Part shown: one piece after another, positions 1-8,473 of the stretch
Layout: every line of letters begins with the position of its first letter
How positions within the stretch are numbered: the stretch's first letter is position 1
DNA from: an uncultured Chloroflexota bacterium
GTDB taxonomy: Bacteria; Chloroflexota; Anaerolineae; Anaerolineales; UBA4823
Assembly: GCA_903871905.1 (NCBI GenBank)
Contig: CAIQIV010000761.1
Span: forward strand, 1 to 35,183
Length of the DNA stretch: 35,183 nucleotides
Direction of reading: 5' to 3'
The notes under the pieces: model-generated
Database searches by the model: none
What the model was told of the DNA's origin: nothing
The model's input: the letters and a program-made list of their open reading frames with translations, nothing else
Made by a program: the position numbers and the translations under genes

Positions 1-6
1 AAGGGT

Positions 7-786
7 GTGCCTATATCATACCCGGCGAGGGTTGTCGGGCTGCGAGATGGGGCTTTGCAAATCCAGACGGATAGACTGCAAATTGTATGCCTGTACCGCG
101 AAAGGGTGACTTATATTCAGGGAGATGCCTTCCCGGAAACCATCCGTGCCTGGGTTTCGGCAATAGACCTGGGCCGGTTGGAGGCTGAGCTGGATAAATT
201 TGAGCTGGTAACTGGGCGTATCGGTAAGCGCACCCAGGTGCGGGTTCAACCGGGCGAGCCGATCCAGGGCGATTTGCAGATCAAAGGAGTCCTTCTGCCT
301 TTTCGCGGTGAGCTCTCGGATATTTCGCAGAATGGTTTATCTGTGATGTTGAAAAGAGATCGCAACAATGCGGCTTATTTCACCATGGGTACGGCGATTA
401 CCGTTGCTTTTCATCTGCCAGGGGTATATGAGTTGGGCTCAAATAAAAAGGAGGATCTTTCGGCTGCCCCGTCACCTGTTGTTGATCGCTATAGCCGGGA
501 AGGAGTGCGCGGCTCTGTATTCTCTGCTGCACGCCAAGAACGGGATCAGTTGTACAACTCCCGACAGCGAGTGCGCTCGCCTTTGCTCAAGTTGGATGGA
601 TTGATCTCCAATCTGGTTGAGCTTAAAGAAAGTGACCGCTTCCGCATGGGAGTGCGCTCCCTACCTGATGATCCATCTCGCAAGGTAATTACCGAATTTA
701 TTTCCTCCCGTCAATCAGAGATTATCCGCGAAATCAGGGCCATCAGCGACCTGATCGCCTCCCAGAAGTCACTCCCGCCGCGATAG
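7..786 (+). CDS. PilZ-like domain protein (possibly 5'-truncated by the window edge)
   Basis: 259 aa ORF starting GTG at the window edge. Contains a PilZ-like stretch 'GKRTQVRVQPGEPIQGDLQIKG...GELSDISQNGLSVML'. Confidence 0.6.
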   Translation: MPISYPARVVGLRDGALQIQTDRLQIVCLYRERVTYIQGDAFPETIRAWVSAIDLGRLEAELDKFELVTGRIGKRTQVRVQPGEPIQGDLQIKGVLLPFRGELSDISQNGLSVMLKRDRNNAAYFTMGTAITVAFHLPGVYELGSNKKEDLSAAPSPVVDRYSREGVRGSVFSAARQERDQLYNSRQRVRSPLLKLDGLISNLVELKESDRFRMGVRSLPDDPSRKVITEFISSRQSEIIREIRAISDLIASQKSLPPR

Positions 787-802
787 CGTATTCCGGGCAA
801 AG

Positions 803-2068
803 ATGCATCAACCCCTGCCACAACTCGTTCGTACTTCCAGCCGTCTGGCGTGGGTGGTGATTGGTTTATTATTGTTCGCTTGCAGCAGTTTGGGCAGCCC
901 GGCGATCCGCTTGAGCCGGGAGAATCCGGTGGTTGGTACCCAGGTCGCTTCAACCGTCAATGCGGATCGTACCCAGATTGCTTCTACGCTGACCCCACCG
1001 CCCACGGTCGCCTATCACCTGCCCTATTTTGTGGTTGGGCCTTCTCCTCGTCCATCGAAAACATCATCCCCTGCGCCGTTGATCCCGTTCTCTCCGACAC
1101 CTTCTGAGACCACAACACCTTCGCCAGTTCCCCCTACCCCGACATTTACCCCGATGCCGTGCAATTTTGCCTACTTTGTGCAGCACATCACTGTTCCGGA
1201 TGGCACGGTTATGGCTCCTGGGGAGAAGTTTCGGAAAATATGGCGCCTGATGAACCTGGGAACATGTCCCTGGACGTTTCAATACCTGGTAATCTATGCC
1301 GAAGGAAACCAGATGAGCGCCAAGGATAATACGGTGATGCCTGCCGTGATCGCTCCCGGCAACTCGGTGGATATCGCCCTGGATATGGTCGCCCCCAAAA
1401 CGGTTGGGTATATTCACAGCGGCTGGATGATCAAGGCGCCAAACGGCCAGATTTTTGGCGTGGGCCCATATTCAGTTGAACCGTTTAGCGCGAATATCTA
1501 CGTACGCTCGAGCACTACTGGCACTGCCACCAAGTCCGGGACTGGCACATCAGCCGCCACCACCGCTGCTGCCACCACCAAGCCGGCTTCTACGACAGCC
1601 GCTCCAACGACTGCTGGACCAACCTCCACAATCACTCCCTCGCCGTCGATCACCCCGACGCCCTCGCCTACTGTTCCGACGTTTACACCTTCCCCCTCGC
1701 CCACCAACCAACCGCCCGTTGGGCAAACTGTGATCCGCTACCGGCGGGAGAATGCCACGACTGGGATGTGTGATGACCTGATCATCACTTTCACCGGGCA
1801 CACATCCCCCGAAGCACAAGGGAGCTCCTGCGGCGGAACTTATTATGGTTCATACCAGTTGTCAAACGCTCAGCTTGCCCAGGTGACAGCCTGGTATAAT
1901 GCGATTCAGACGTTTGATGCCACGCGCACACCGCCTTATCCGATGGATCAGACGACCTCCCGTGTGCAGTTTACCGGGGTGGGCGCCAACCTGTACACGG
2001 AGCAGGATTTCCAGCAAATGAAGGCTTTGTGCGACCAAATTCTGACCTATATGCCTCACAGCCCGTGA
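803..2068 (+). CDS. Exported lipoprotein with NBR1-type Ig-like domain and Thr/Pro/Ala-rich linkers
   Basis: N-terminal hydrophobic segment followed by Cys (WVVIGLLLFACSS). 'FVQHITVPDGTVMAPGEKFRKIWRLMNLGTCPW...VMPAVIAPGNSVDIALDMVAP...GYIHSGWMIKAPNGQIFG' matches the NBR1-Ig-like pattern. Long T/A/P-rich linker. Confidence 0.8.
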   Translation: MHQPLPQLVRTSSRLAWVVIGLLLFACSSLGSPAIRLSRENPVVGTQVASTVNADRTQIASTLTPPPTVAYHLPYFVVGPSPRPSKTSSPAPLIPFSPTPSETTTPSPVPPTPTFTPMPCNFAYFVQHITVPDGTVMAPGEKFRKIWRLMNLGTCPWTFQYLVIYAEGNQMSAKDNTVMPAVIAPGNSVDIALDMVAPKTVGYIHSGWMIKAPNGQIFGVGPYSVEPFSANIYVRSSTTGTATKSGTGTSAATTAAATTKPASTTAAPTTAGPTSTITPSPSITPTPSPTVPTFTPSPSPTNQPPVGQTVIRYRRENATTGMCDDLIITFTGHTSPEAQGSSCGGTYYGSYQLSNAQLAQVTAWYNAIQTFDATRTPPYPMDQTTSRVQFTGVGANLYTEQDFQQMKALCDQILTYMPHSP

Positions 2069-2092
2069 GCTGTACAGACACAGGAGTGAGAG

Positions 2093-2674
2093 ATGAATAC
2101 CGATAATTCTACCCGTGAGCTGCGCCGCAGCGCCTGGATAGGGCTTGGTGTGATCCTGGTCATCGGCGCGTTCTTGTTGGCAGCCCTGGTTGTCCCGGCT
2201 CGTGCAGAAAGCTGCATGGCGAAATACACGGTTGGTGCAAGTGAAACCCTGCAAGATATTGCAGATCTGTATAAAGTGCGCCTGCGCGACCTGGCGCGGG
2301 TTAACAGCCTGAAGAAGCCATACCGCATCGAAAAAGGGCAGGTACTGTGCATCCCAAGCAAGAACAGCCAGTCCAGTGATCCCACGCCTGGGCCAAACGA
2401 TGGTTTTACCTTCGATGTCAGCTTCCTCAGCACAACCTTCATTATCGAAGCCGGCAACATGCCCGGGCGGAATACCTATTATGTCATTCTGGAGAATGAT
2501 ACTCGCCGTATTAAAGCAGGCATGCTGCGCACCGCAAATGGGGGCAAGGTGAGGATGATCTTTGATTTGAACGAGCCGATGCGCAGCTCCAAAGAAGTTA
2601 ATGTGTGTCTGAAAAACATCACCTCCAATGCTTCGGTGTGCAGGAAGTACACGCGCCGGCTGAGTTCTCCATGA
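2093..2674 (+). CDS. Exported LysM-domain protein with conserved Cys-containing C-terminal domain
   Basis: N-terminal TM or signal segment. LysM 'KYTVGASETLQDIADLYKVRLRDLARVNSLKKPYRIEKGQVLCIPS'. Preceded by a GAG-rich RBS. Confidence 0.85.
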   Translation: MNTDNSTRELRRSAWIGLGVILVIGAFLLAALVVPARAESCMAKYTVGASETLQDIADLYKVRLRDLARVNSLKKPYRIEKGQVLCIPSKNSQSSDPTPGPNDGFTFDVSFLSTTFIIEAGNMPGRNTYYVILENDTRRIKAGMLRTANGGKVRMIFDLNEPMRSSKEVNVCLKNITSNASVCRKYTRRLSSP

Positions 2675-2743
2675 TCTCATCCGAAAGGTTGAGAAAAATT
2701 CCGTCTCATGATGGATTGGATACCCGCCCCATACGATGTATAA

Positions 2744-2772
2744 CCGGATCAGGAACCTGATCCGGTTTTGTT
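2744..2772 (+). terminator. Rho-independent terminator
   Basis: CCGGATCAGGAACCTGATCCGG followed by TTTTGTTT. Confidence 0.8.
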
Positions 2773-2832
2773 TCGTCTTTCTTTTGAAAAGTATGGTGAG
2801 TACAATGATAAAACCTGATGTGAGGAGCAGTG

Positions 2833-3819
2833 ATGAGTCCGCTTAAGGTTCGCTTTCAGATTGTCATTCTTACCTGGCTGGTGCTGCTGGCAGCCGCCCT
2901 TGCGTGCAACCTGCCGCTCATGCAGCCAGCTACCCCCACCCCCTTCCCGCCGGAAGTGCTGACCGCAGGGGCAGAGACCTTGGCTGCGCAAATGACCATT
3001 GCCGCCCCGCGCCCATCCTTGACGCCCTCACCTTATCCGATGCCTGCCCAGCCCAGCCCGACGCCGCTCCCTCCCATTGTTCTTTCCCCCTCGCCCACCT
3101 GGGTGCCGCCGACTGCATCCTATCCGACGCCAGCCCCTCCCTCTGCAACCAGCACACCTTATGGGTTTTACCCGGTGCCGACTTATGGGTACAATCCATA
3201 CAATCCATATAATCCGTATTACCCAACCCAGGCTTTTCCAAACTACCCTGCTTATCCTACGCAGTACAGCCCGTATTACCCCTGGCCGCCTTCACCTACA
3301 CCGGTTTTCTTTCCATGGTATCCCACACCTTATTATCCTGACCGTCCCACTCCGCCATATGTTTTTTGTGATGCCGCGCGTTTTGTCAAAGATGTGACCT
3401 ACCCGGATGGGACTGTCGTGCAGCCCGGCCAATTGATCATCAAGACCTGGCGGCTGCGCAACGTCGGTACCTGCATGTGGAATATGAGCTATGCCATCGT
3501 ATACTTTAGCGGCGATTTGATGGGAGGCGCACTGGCATACCCGCTTCCGGGTGTGATTGCCCCGGGCCAGGAGGTGGATATTTCTATCAACCTGGTTGCT
3601 CCTTTGGTATCAGGGCATGCACGTGGGGAGTGGAAGCTGCGAAATTCGATGGGTGTGGTCTTTGGCCTGGGCGATACTGCCGACAAGCCGTTCTGGGTAG
3701 ATGTCAATGTCGCCCCCACCCCGGCGATCCCGACCCTGGTCTATCCCACCCCCTGGACGCCTGCGCCATTCCCTACCTTCCCACCACCACCGCCGACTTT
3801 ACCACCGCCGTCTCCTTAG
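2833..3819 (+). CDS. Exported lipoprotein with Pro/Tyr-rich region and NBR1-type Ig-like domain
   Basis: ORF 2830..3819, with ATG at 2833 or GTG at 2830. Signal segment 'IVILTWLVLLAAALAC' (lipobox-like). 'CDAARFVKDVTYPDGTVVQPGQLIIKTWRLRNVGTCMWN...PGVIAPGQEVDISINLVAP...GHARGEWKLRN' resembles the domain in CDS 803-2068. Confidence 0.8.
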   Translation: MSPLKVRFQIVILTWLVLLAAALACNLPLMQPATPTPFPPEVLTAGAETLAAQMTIAAPRPSLTPSPYPMPAQPSPTPLPPIVLSPSPTWVPPTASYPTPAPPSATSTPYGFYPVPTYGYNPYNPYNPYYPTQAFPNYPAYPTQYSPYYPWPPSPTPVFFPWYPTPYYPDRPTPPYVFCDAARFVKDVTYPDGTVVQPGQLIIKTWRLRNVGTCMWNMSYAIVYFSGDLMGGALAYPLPGVIAPGQEVDISINLVAPLVSGHARGEWKLRNSMGVVFGLGDTADKPFWVDVNVAPTPAIPTLVYPTPWTPAPFPTFPPPPPTLPPPSP

Positions 3820-3837
3820 CCTTCTGCTGATTCTCGT

Positions 3838-3881
3838 GCAGGTCCCCTGGGCCGCGATGCGGCAGGGGACCTGCTGTTTTT
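3838..3881 (+). terminator. Strong Rho-independent terminator
   Basis: Perfect 12-bp stem GCAGGTCCCCTG ... CAGGGGACCTGC with inner CCGC/GCGG pairing, followed by TGTTTTT. Confidence 0.85.
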
Positions 3882-3897
3882 CCCCCAGGGGGAAAAA
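3877..3897. repeat. Perfect short palindrome overlapping the terminator U-tract
   Basis: TTTTTCCCCC-A-GGGGGAAAAA, 10-bp arms around one central base. Confidence 0.8.
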
Positions 3898-4001
3898 GAT
3901 AAAAGATGGTACTCGCTTATCACTATCAGGAATTCGTGATATCATTATTGCACTCCGAGAGAGTAATTCCAGACCAGGCGAATGAGAATAAGAAAGGAAT
4001 T

Positions 4002-4913
4002 ATGGAGGAGAAACGTCCCCTTACCTTGATGCTGACGACCCGCGAGATGTTATATCTGGTGGCAAGTTTAAAATTACCCACCAATGTATTGCTTGGTAAC
4101 CCATTTGGAAAACTCAATGCAGAGCAACTGCGGGAAGAGATCAGCAAAGGACGGGCCACGCTGGAGGACCGGCGGTTGCTGAAGCGCGTTGGGCCAAGTG
4201 AGTGGGAATATGAAAGCCAGGTACGCGGCGTCTTGCCCTTCCTGACCCAAACAGAGTATTCAATAAACATGAACATTATACGCCGCACCGGGGAGACGGT
4301 GCAAATGGCGTTGTTTTTCAGGGAAAACCGCGGGGTAAACCTGACTTTCAAGAATCCATATTACACACTCACTCTCTACCAGGATCTTCAAACGCTGCTA
4401 TCATTCATTTTGCCCTTGATGGATGTGGGGTCCCGTTTCTCCTACGGTTGTCCTTCCTTCGTTATGCCTGCTACAAACGTGTTTAATAATCTGCAGGGAG
4501 TGTGGAAAAAGCCAGAGGACCCGGTGTCTGTCATGACCGCTGCAGGAATGTCCGGTCAGGAGGCAGAGAACAGCGCCCGCTGCCTGATGCAGGTGGATAA
4601 TGCTACGGTGTTGGTTCTTCAACCCCGGGATGCCAAACAGCCTGTGCGCCAGGCGGTAGCTTTCCTGTTTACCAGTAAAGGCTGTATCTGGTGGAATGAA
4701 AAGGTGGACATGGCGTCAAACCTGCTGGTTTTTGATCCTGTTCCTTCCTCGCATAAAGAGGCTGCCATGCCAGATGTTTATGAGGCGATGTTTGAGCCGC
4801 AGATGATCAAGCTGGATCCGAGCGCTCCTTCAGCCACCACCTTCCTGCTGCGCCTGCTGCGCGGTAACCCCCCAGAAAAAGTGAATGATAAAGGCACGGA
4901 TGTTCTGCAATAA
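4002..4913 (+). CDS. Uncharacterised protein
   Basis: ORF track starts at 3906, but AAAGGA lies just upstream of ATG 4002 (MEEKRPLTLMLTTREMLYL...). No family recognised with confidence. Confidence 0.75.
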   Translation: MEEKRPLTLMLTTREMLYLVASLKLPTNVLLGNPFGKLNAEQLREEISKGRATLEDRRLLKRVGPSEWEYESQVRGVLPFLTQTEYSINMNIIRRTGETVQMALFFRENRGVNLTFKNPYYTLTLYQDLQTLLSFILPLMDVGSRFSYGCPSFVMPATNVFNNLQGVWKKPEDPVSVMTAAGMSGQEAENSARCLMQVDNATVLVLQPRDAKQPVRQAVAFLFTSKGCIWWNEKVDMASNLLVFDPVPSSHKEAAMPDVYEAMFEPQMIKLDPSAPSATTFLLRLLRGNPPEKVNDKGTDVLQ

Positions 4914-4949
4914 GACCTGGTTTGTGGTATAATTAACATTGATAAGTCT

Positions 4950-4981
4950 TTCCCCAGGCGCTCTTATCCTGGGGAATTTTT
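4950..4981 (+). terminator. Rho-independent terminator
   Basis: TTCCCCAGG-cgctcttat-CCTGGGGAA followed by TTTTT. Confidence 0.85.
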
Positions 4982-5033
4982 CTTGCTCGCAAGTTGATTG
5001 CGCAATCGAATTTTAGGACAGCAAGGAGTTCGA

Positions 5034-5609
5034 ATGAAACTAGCTGAAAAAAGGCGCAGGGTCGCCCTGCGGTTGTTAGCCCTGGTAGGGGTGATTATCC
5101 TGGCAGCAGCACTGCTGCCGGCAAGTGTTTTAGCTGAACAGAGCTGTGTCTCCAAATACAGCGTCCAATCCGGAGATACCCTGGCGCGTATCGCCCGCAG
5201 TAATGGGTACACGACACAGGAACTGGCATCTGCCAACAGTCTGTCTCTGCCATATTCTGTGCAGCCTGGCGATGAGCTGTGCCTGCCCAACAGCAGCAAG
5301 GCAACCGCCACCCCCGAAGGGGCAAAGGCCAGTAAAAGTAATAAAATCCCGAAGTTTTCAGCATTCATGACCGCAAAAAACCTGGTTGCCACGGCGGCTG
5401 AATTCCCCGAAAAGCAATCCTACCAGGTTAAGCTGCGCGGCAGTTCAACCAAGCTGGGCGCGCTGCGTGGAAACAAGGGAGACACGCTGCACCTGACGGT
5501 GGATCTCAGCAAAGTAGAGTTCAGCGGACGCAGTTACTCGGTTTGTTTCAAGAATATGTCAACCAACCAATCTTACTGTGTTCCGGTTTCTGTTGTGTCT
5601 ACCAAGTAA
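5034..5609 (+). CDS. Exported LysM-domain protein, paralog of CDS 2093-2674
   Basis: ATG 5034 preceded by GCAAGGAG; the ORF track start at 4998 is probably too early. LysM 'KYSVQSGDTLARIARSNGYTTQELASANSLSLPYSVQPGDELCLP'. C-terminal 'VCFKNMSTNQSYC' parallels 'VCLKNITSNASVC' in the first LysM protein. Confidence 0.85.
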   Translation: MKLAEKRRRVALRLLALVGVIILAAALLPASVLAEQSCVSKYSVQSGDTLARIARSNGYTTQELASANSLSLPYSVQPGDELCLPNSSKATATPEGAKASKSNKIPKFSAFMTAKNLVATAAEFPEKQSYQVKLRGSSTKLGALRGNKGDTLHLTVDLSKVEFSGRSYSVCFKNMSTNQSYCVPVSVVSTK

Positions 5610-5644
5610 GTAATCGCCGCGTCTGAATCTGAACATCATCTTCT

Positions 5645-5675
5645 CTCCAGGGTCTAACCGCTCTGGAGTTTTTTT
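5645..5675 (+). terminator. Rho-independent terminator
   Basis: CTCCAG...CTGGAG followed by TTTTTTT. Confidence 0.8.
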
Positions 5676-5775
5676 ATGCTAATTTTATGGCTGTATCGTT
5701 GCCGGGGAACAAACTATTTTTAGAACATCAGTATAATAGCATGAATGCCCGAAACTCCTGTCTGAGGTTAGCTTC

Positions 5776-7989
5776 ATGAATTGGTTGAAGAATTTCAAGG
5801 TCGGAATTAAGCTAAATGTTGGGTTTTTATTTGTCACTCTTCTCTCCATTGTTGTGGCGGCCAGCGGATTCGTGGGGATCAATCGAGTTCAGCAGTCTCT
5901 GGAACAGGCGTTACTACGCCAGCAAGATATCGTTGTTCTGGACCAATTTAAGCTGGATTTTCAAAACCTGATCACGATAAAAAACCGGGTAATCGGGTAT
6001 GACGTGAAAGCTATCGACGCATATAACCAGCGGCAGCAGGTGCTGCGTAATTCGGTCAACAGCTTGAAGACCAGGATTGACAGCCCAGAAGAACAGGTAT
6101 TAATGAAGGAAATTGATCGCTTGCTGGCGGTTTTTAATAACACTTTCCAGGCAAAAATTGTGCCAAATGCCCGCAGGGGGTACCTGGGAAATACGGACCT
6201 GGATAAAAAGGAGATGGACAAAGCCGCAGATGGATTGGTGGCAGCGACTGATCAACTGGTCGACCGGTTTGCTGCGGAAGCAGAAATAACGGCTTCTGAG
6301 TCAATAGCAACGGGAAAGAAAGCCCAGTTGGTCATCCTGTTTGCCACAATGGGTGTGATTGCGGTGGGGTTGGTTCTGGGTTTGGCCATCACCCGCGACC
6401 TGGTTTCTCCGATCCAGGAAATGACCGGGATGCTGCAGAAAATGGCATTGGGTGAACTTAATCGCGAGGATTCGCTTGAAACAAAGGAAAAAGTTGCTGC
6501 TCGGGGCGATGAATTAGGTACGATGGGGGAGGCTCTCCGGGCGATGGAGAGCTATATGATACAACTGGCAGATGGCGTGCAGCAGGTGGCGGCAGGAGAT
6601 TTAACCCTGGAACTCGGGTCGCGCTCCTCGCAGGACGAGCTTGGCCAGACCTTCTCCAGGATGGTTGACTCGCTGCGCCAGGTAGTGGGGAGGGTAGCGG
6701 AGAGCGTGGAGCAGTTGGACAGAGCGGCCGCACAAATGGCCAGGGCAGCTCAGCAGTCCGGAGCCGCCACCGGGCAAATTTCCTTGACCATGCAGCAGGT
6801 GGCGAGAGGCGTAAGCCAGCAGAGCAGCAGCCTGAGCGAGGTAGCAAACTCGATGGACCAGATGACAAGGGCTATCAACGGTGTGGCAGAGGGGGCGCAG
6901 GAGCAGGCACAATCTGTTGCCCTGGCGTCACATACCATGCAGGAGCTTACAAAAGCGGTGGACAGCATCCAGGGCGGCGCGCAGCAGCAGGTGGCGCAAA
7001 TGGAAACAGCTGCGGCTGCGCGAGAAGATATGGGCAGGATCATCGCCCAGGTGGCGCAGACCTCTCAGCAGGTCAGCCAACAGACACAGCAAGTTTCATC
7101 CCTGGCAGATGGCGGTGCGGAGGCGATTCGTGAAACCGTCAAGGGAATGGAACGGGCAAGCAGCGCAACACAGCAGCTGGCTGTGCGGGTGAAGGATCTG
7201 GGAAAGAGTGCAGGGAAGATCGGCGCGATTGTGGAGACGATCGATGAGATTGCTGCTCAGACCAACCTCCTGGCGCTGAATGCGGCAATTGAGGCGGCGC
7301 GAGCCGGGGAACATGGTCGTGGCTTTGCTGTTGTTGCTGGGGAAGTGCGTAAACTGGCTGAGCGCTCAATTTTGGCGACCAGGGAGATTGGGGATATGGT
7401 TTCGATGATCCAGGATGGAACGCGGGAAACAGCTTTGGCGATGAACCACGCTGGAGAAGATGTTACCGCTGCCGCAGGCCTGGCTGACCAATCGATGACT
7501 GCTTTCCAGGAGATTGCAGGTGAAGCTCGGGAGACGGCCAGCAAAATGAACGCAGTCAGGGAAATGGTCATTTCCATGGCGGATGCTGAGCACAGGCTGG
7601 CCGTAGCAATTGCCGAAGCCACCCGTGTTGCAGAGGCAAACCAGGAAGCCACAAAGCACATGGCTCAGCGCAATATTCGCATGGGGGAGAGCCTGGATGT
7701 GGTATCGGCGGTGGTTGAAGAAAATACGGCAGCCACCGAGCAGATGACAGCCGGGGCAGCCGAAGTCTCCCAGGCCTTTGAATCGGTGGCCAGCGTCTCG
7801 GAACAAAATACCGCAGCGGTGGAACAGGTCAGTGCCAGTGCAGAGAAGGTCACATCTCAGGTGCAGGAGATGGCAACCTCGGCCCAGGGATTATATGACC
7901 AGGCGCAGTCGCTGGGGGCAGTGATCTCGCATTTCAGGCTCACTGGTCATACATTGAATGAGATAGAGGACGCCGACACCTGCAGTTAA
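5776..7989 (+). CDS. Methyl-accepting chemotaxis protein (helical N-terminal sensor, HAMP, MA signalling domain)
   Basis: Two TM segments. HAMP-like '[22 protein letters not shown]'. MCP hairpin tip '[43 protein letters not shown]'. Confidence 0.95.
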   Translation: MNWLKNFKVGIKLNVGFLFVTLLSIVVAASGFVGINRVQQSLEQALLRQQDIVVLDQFKLDFQNLITIKNRVIGYDVKAIDAYNQRQQVLRNSVNSLKTRIDSPEEQVLMKEIDRLLAVFNNTFQAKIVPNARRGYLGNTDLDKKEMDKAADGLVAATDQLVDRFAAEAEITASESIATGKKAQLVILFATMGVIAVGLVLGLAITRDLVSPIQEMTGMLQKMALGELNREDSLETKEKVAARGDELGTMGEALRAMESYMIQLADGVQQVAAGDLTLELGSRSSQDELGQTFSRMVDSLRQVVGRVAESVEQLDRAAAQMARAAQQSGAATGQISLTMQQVARGVSQQSSSLSEVANSMDQMTRAINGVAEGAQEQAQSVALASHTMQELTKAVDSIQGGAQQQVAQMETAAAAREDMGRIIAQVAQTSQQVSQQTQQVSSLADGGAEAIRETVKGMERASSATQQLAVRVKDLGKSAGKIGAIVETIDEIAAQTNLLALNAAIEAARAGEHGRGFAVVAGEVRKLAERSILATREIGDMVSMIQDGTRETALAMNHAGEDVTAAAGLADQSMTAFQEIAGEARETASKMNAVREMVISMADAEHRLAVAIAEATRVAEANQEATKHMAQRNIRMGESLDVVSAVVEENTAATEQMTAGAAEVSQAFESVASVSEQNTAAVEQVSASAEKVTSQVQEMATSAQGLYDQAQSLGAVISHFRLTGHTLNEIEDADTCS

Positions 7990-7994
7990 AACAC

Positions 7995-8023
7995 TAAAAG
8001 CGGGAGGTGGAAACACTCCCGCT
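7995..8023 (-). terminator. Putative terminator between convergent genes, T-tail on the minus strand
   Basis: AGCGGGAG-gtggaaaca-CTCCCGCT. On the minus strand the hairpin is followed by TTTTAGTGTTTT. Confidence 0.5.
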
Positions 8024-8091
8024 GTAAAGGCGCGTATGTTTTTGCGGGTTTTATGCCAACAGAGTTGGCATCCACCCGGGAAAAGAAGGCG

Positions 8092-8370
8092 CTACTTAAC
8101 CGGGTTTTTCTGCATCGCAGCCAGGCGCCGCATCAGGCGGCTTTTGCGGCGGGCAGCATTATTCTTGTGCAGGATGCCCTTCTCGGCAGCCTTGTCCAGG
8201 GCGCTGACAGCCTCCATCGTAGCCTGCTGAGCAGTTTCCAGGCTGCCTTTTTCCTGGGCAGCGCGAGCTTTCTTCACTGCAGTGCGGGCGCGTCCGGTAT
8301 AGTAGCGATTGCGCAAACGGCGCTTTTCATTCTGGCGGTTGCGCTTGATTTGAGATTTAATATTAGCCAA
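8092..8370 (-). CDS. rpsT: 30S ribosomal protein S20
   Basis: MANIKSQIKRNRQNEKRRLRNRYYTGRARTAVKKARAA... is typical S20. TTG start codon, with GGAGGA Shine-Dalgarno 5 nt upstream. Confidence 0.95.
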   Translation of the reverse strand: MANIKSQIKRNRQNEKRRLRNRYYTGRARTAVKKARAAQEKGSLETAQQATMEAVSALDKAAEKGILHKNNAARRKSRLMRRLAAMQKNPVK

Positions 8371-8424
8371 TGCGATCCTCCGGTCGTGTGTTACACGAAA
8401 ATTTATGAATAAGAACGGCGCAAT

Positions 8425-8453
8425 ATTTTACCTGAAGGCGGCTGGATTGGCAA
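8425..8453 (-). promoter_or_regulatory. Sigma70-like promoter for rpsT
   Basis: Minus strand: TTGCCA - 17 nt - TAAAAT, with the -10 about 55 nt upstream of the start codon. Confidence 0.7.
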
Positions 8454-8473
8454 GGGTTTTGCGCAGCGAGTTA

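Noticed and set aside
1540-1710. Repetitive accaccgctgctgccaccacc region as a possible CRISPR or DNA repeat
   Set aside because: It is in-frame coding for a Thr/Ala/Pro-rich linker. No regular repeat-spacer structure.
1862-2680. 272 aa minus-strand ORF
   Set aside because: Antisense to the LysM gene and the end of the Ig-like lipoprotein gene. No RBS or domain.
8053-8071. ATGCCAAC-aga-GTTGGCAT hairpin as a standalone terminator
   Set aside because: No T-tract on either strand directly downstream. It sits between convergent genes and may contribute to termination, but this is not supportable alone.
8053-8412. 119 aa plus-strand ORF with hydrophobic-looking translation
   Set aside because: Lies directly antisense to rpsT, a clear ribosomal protein gene. 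It is a reading-frame shadow.
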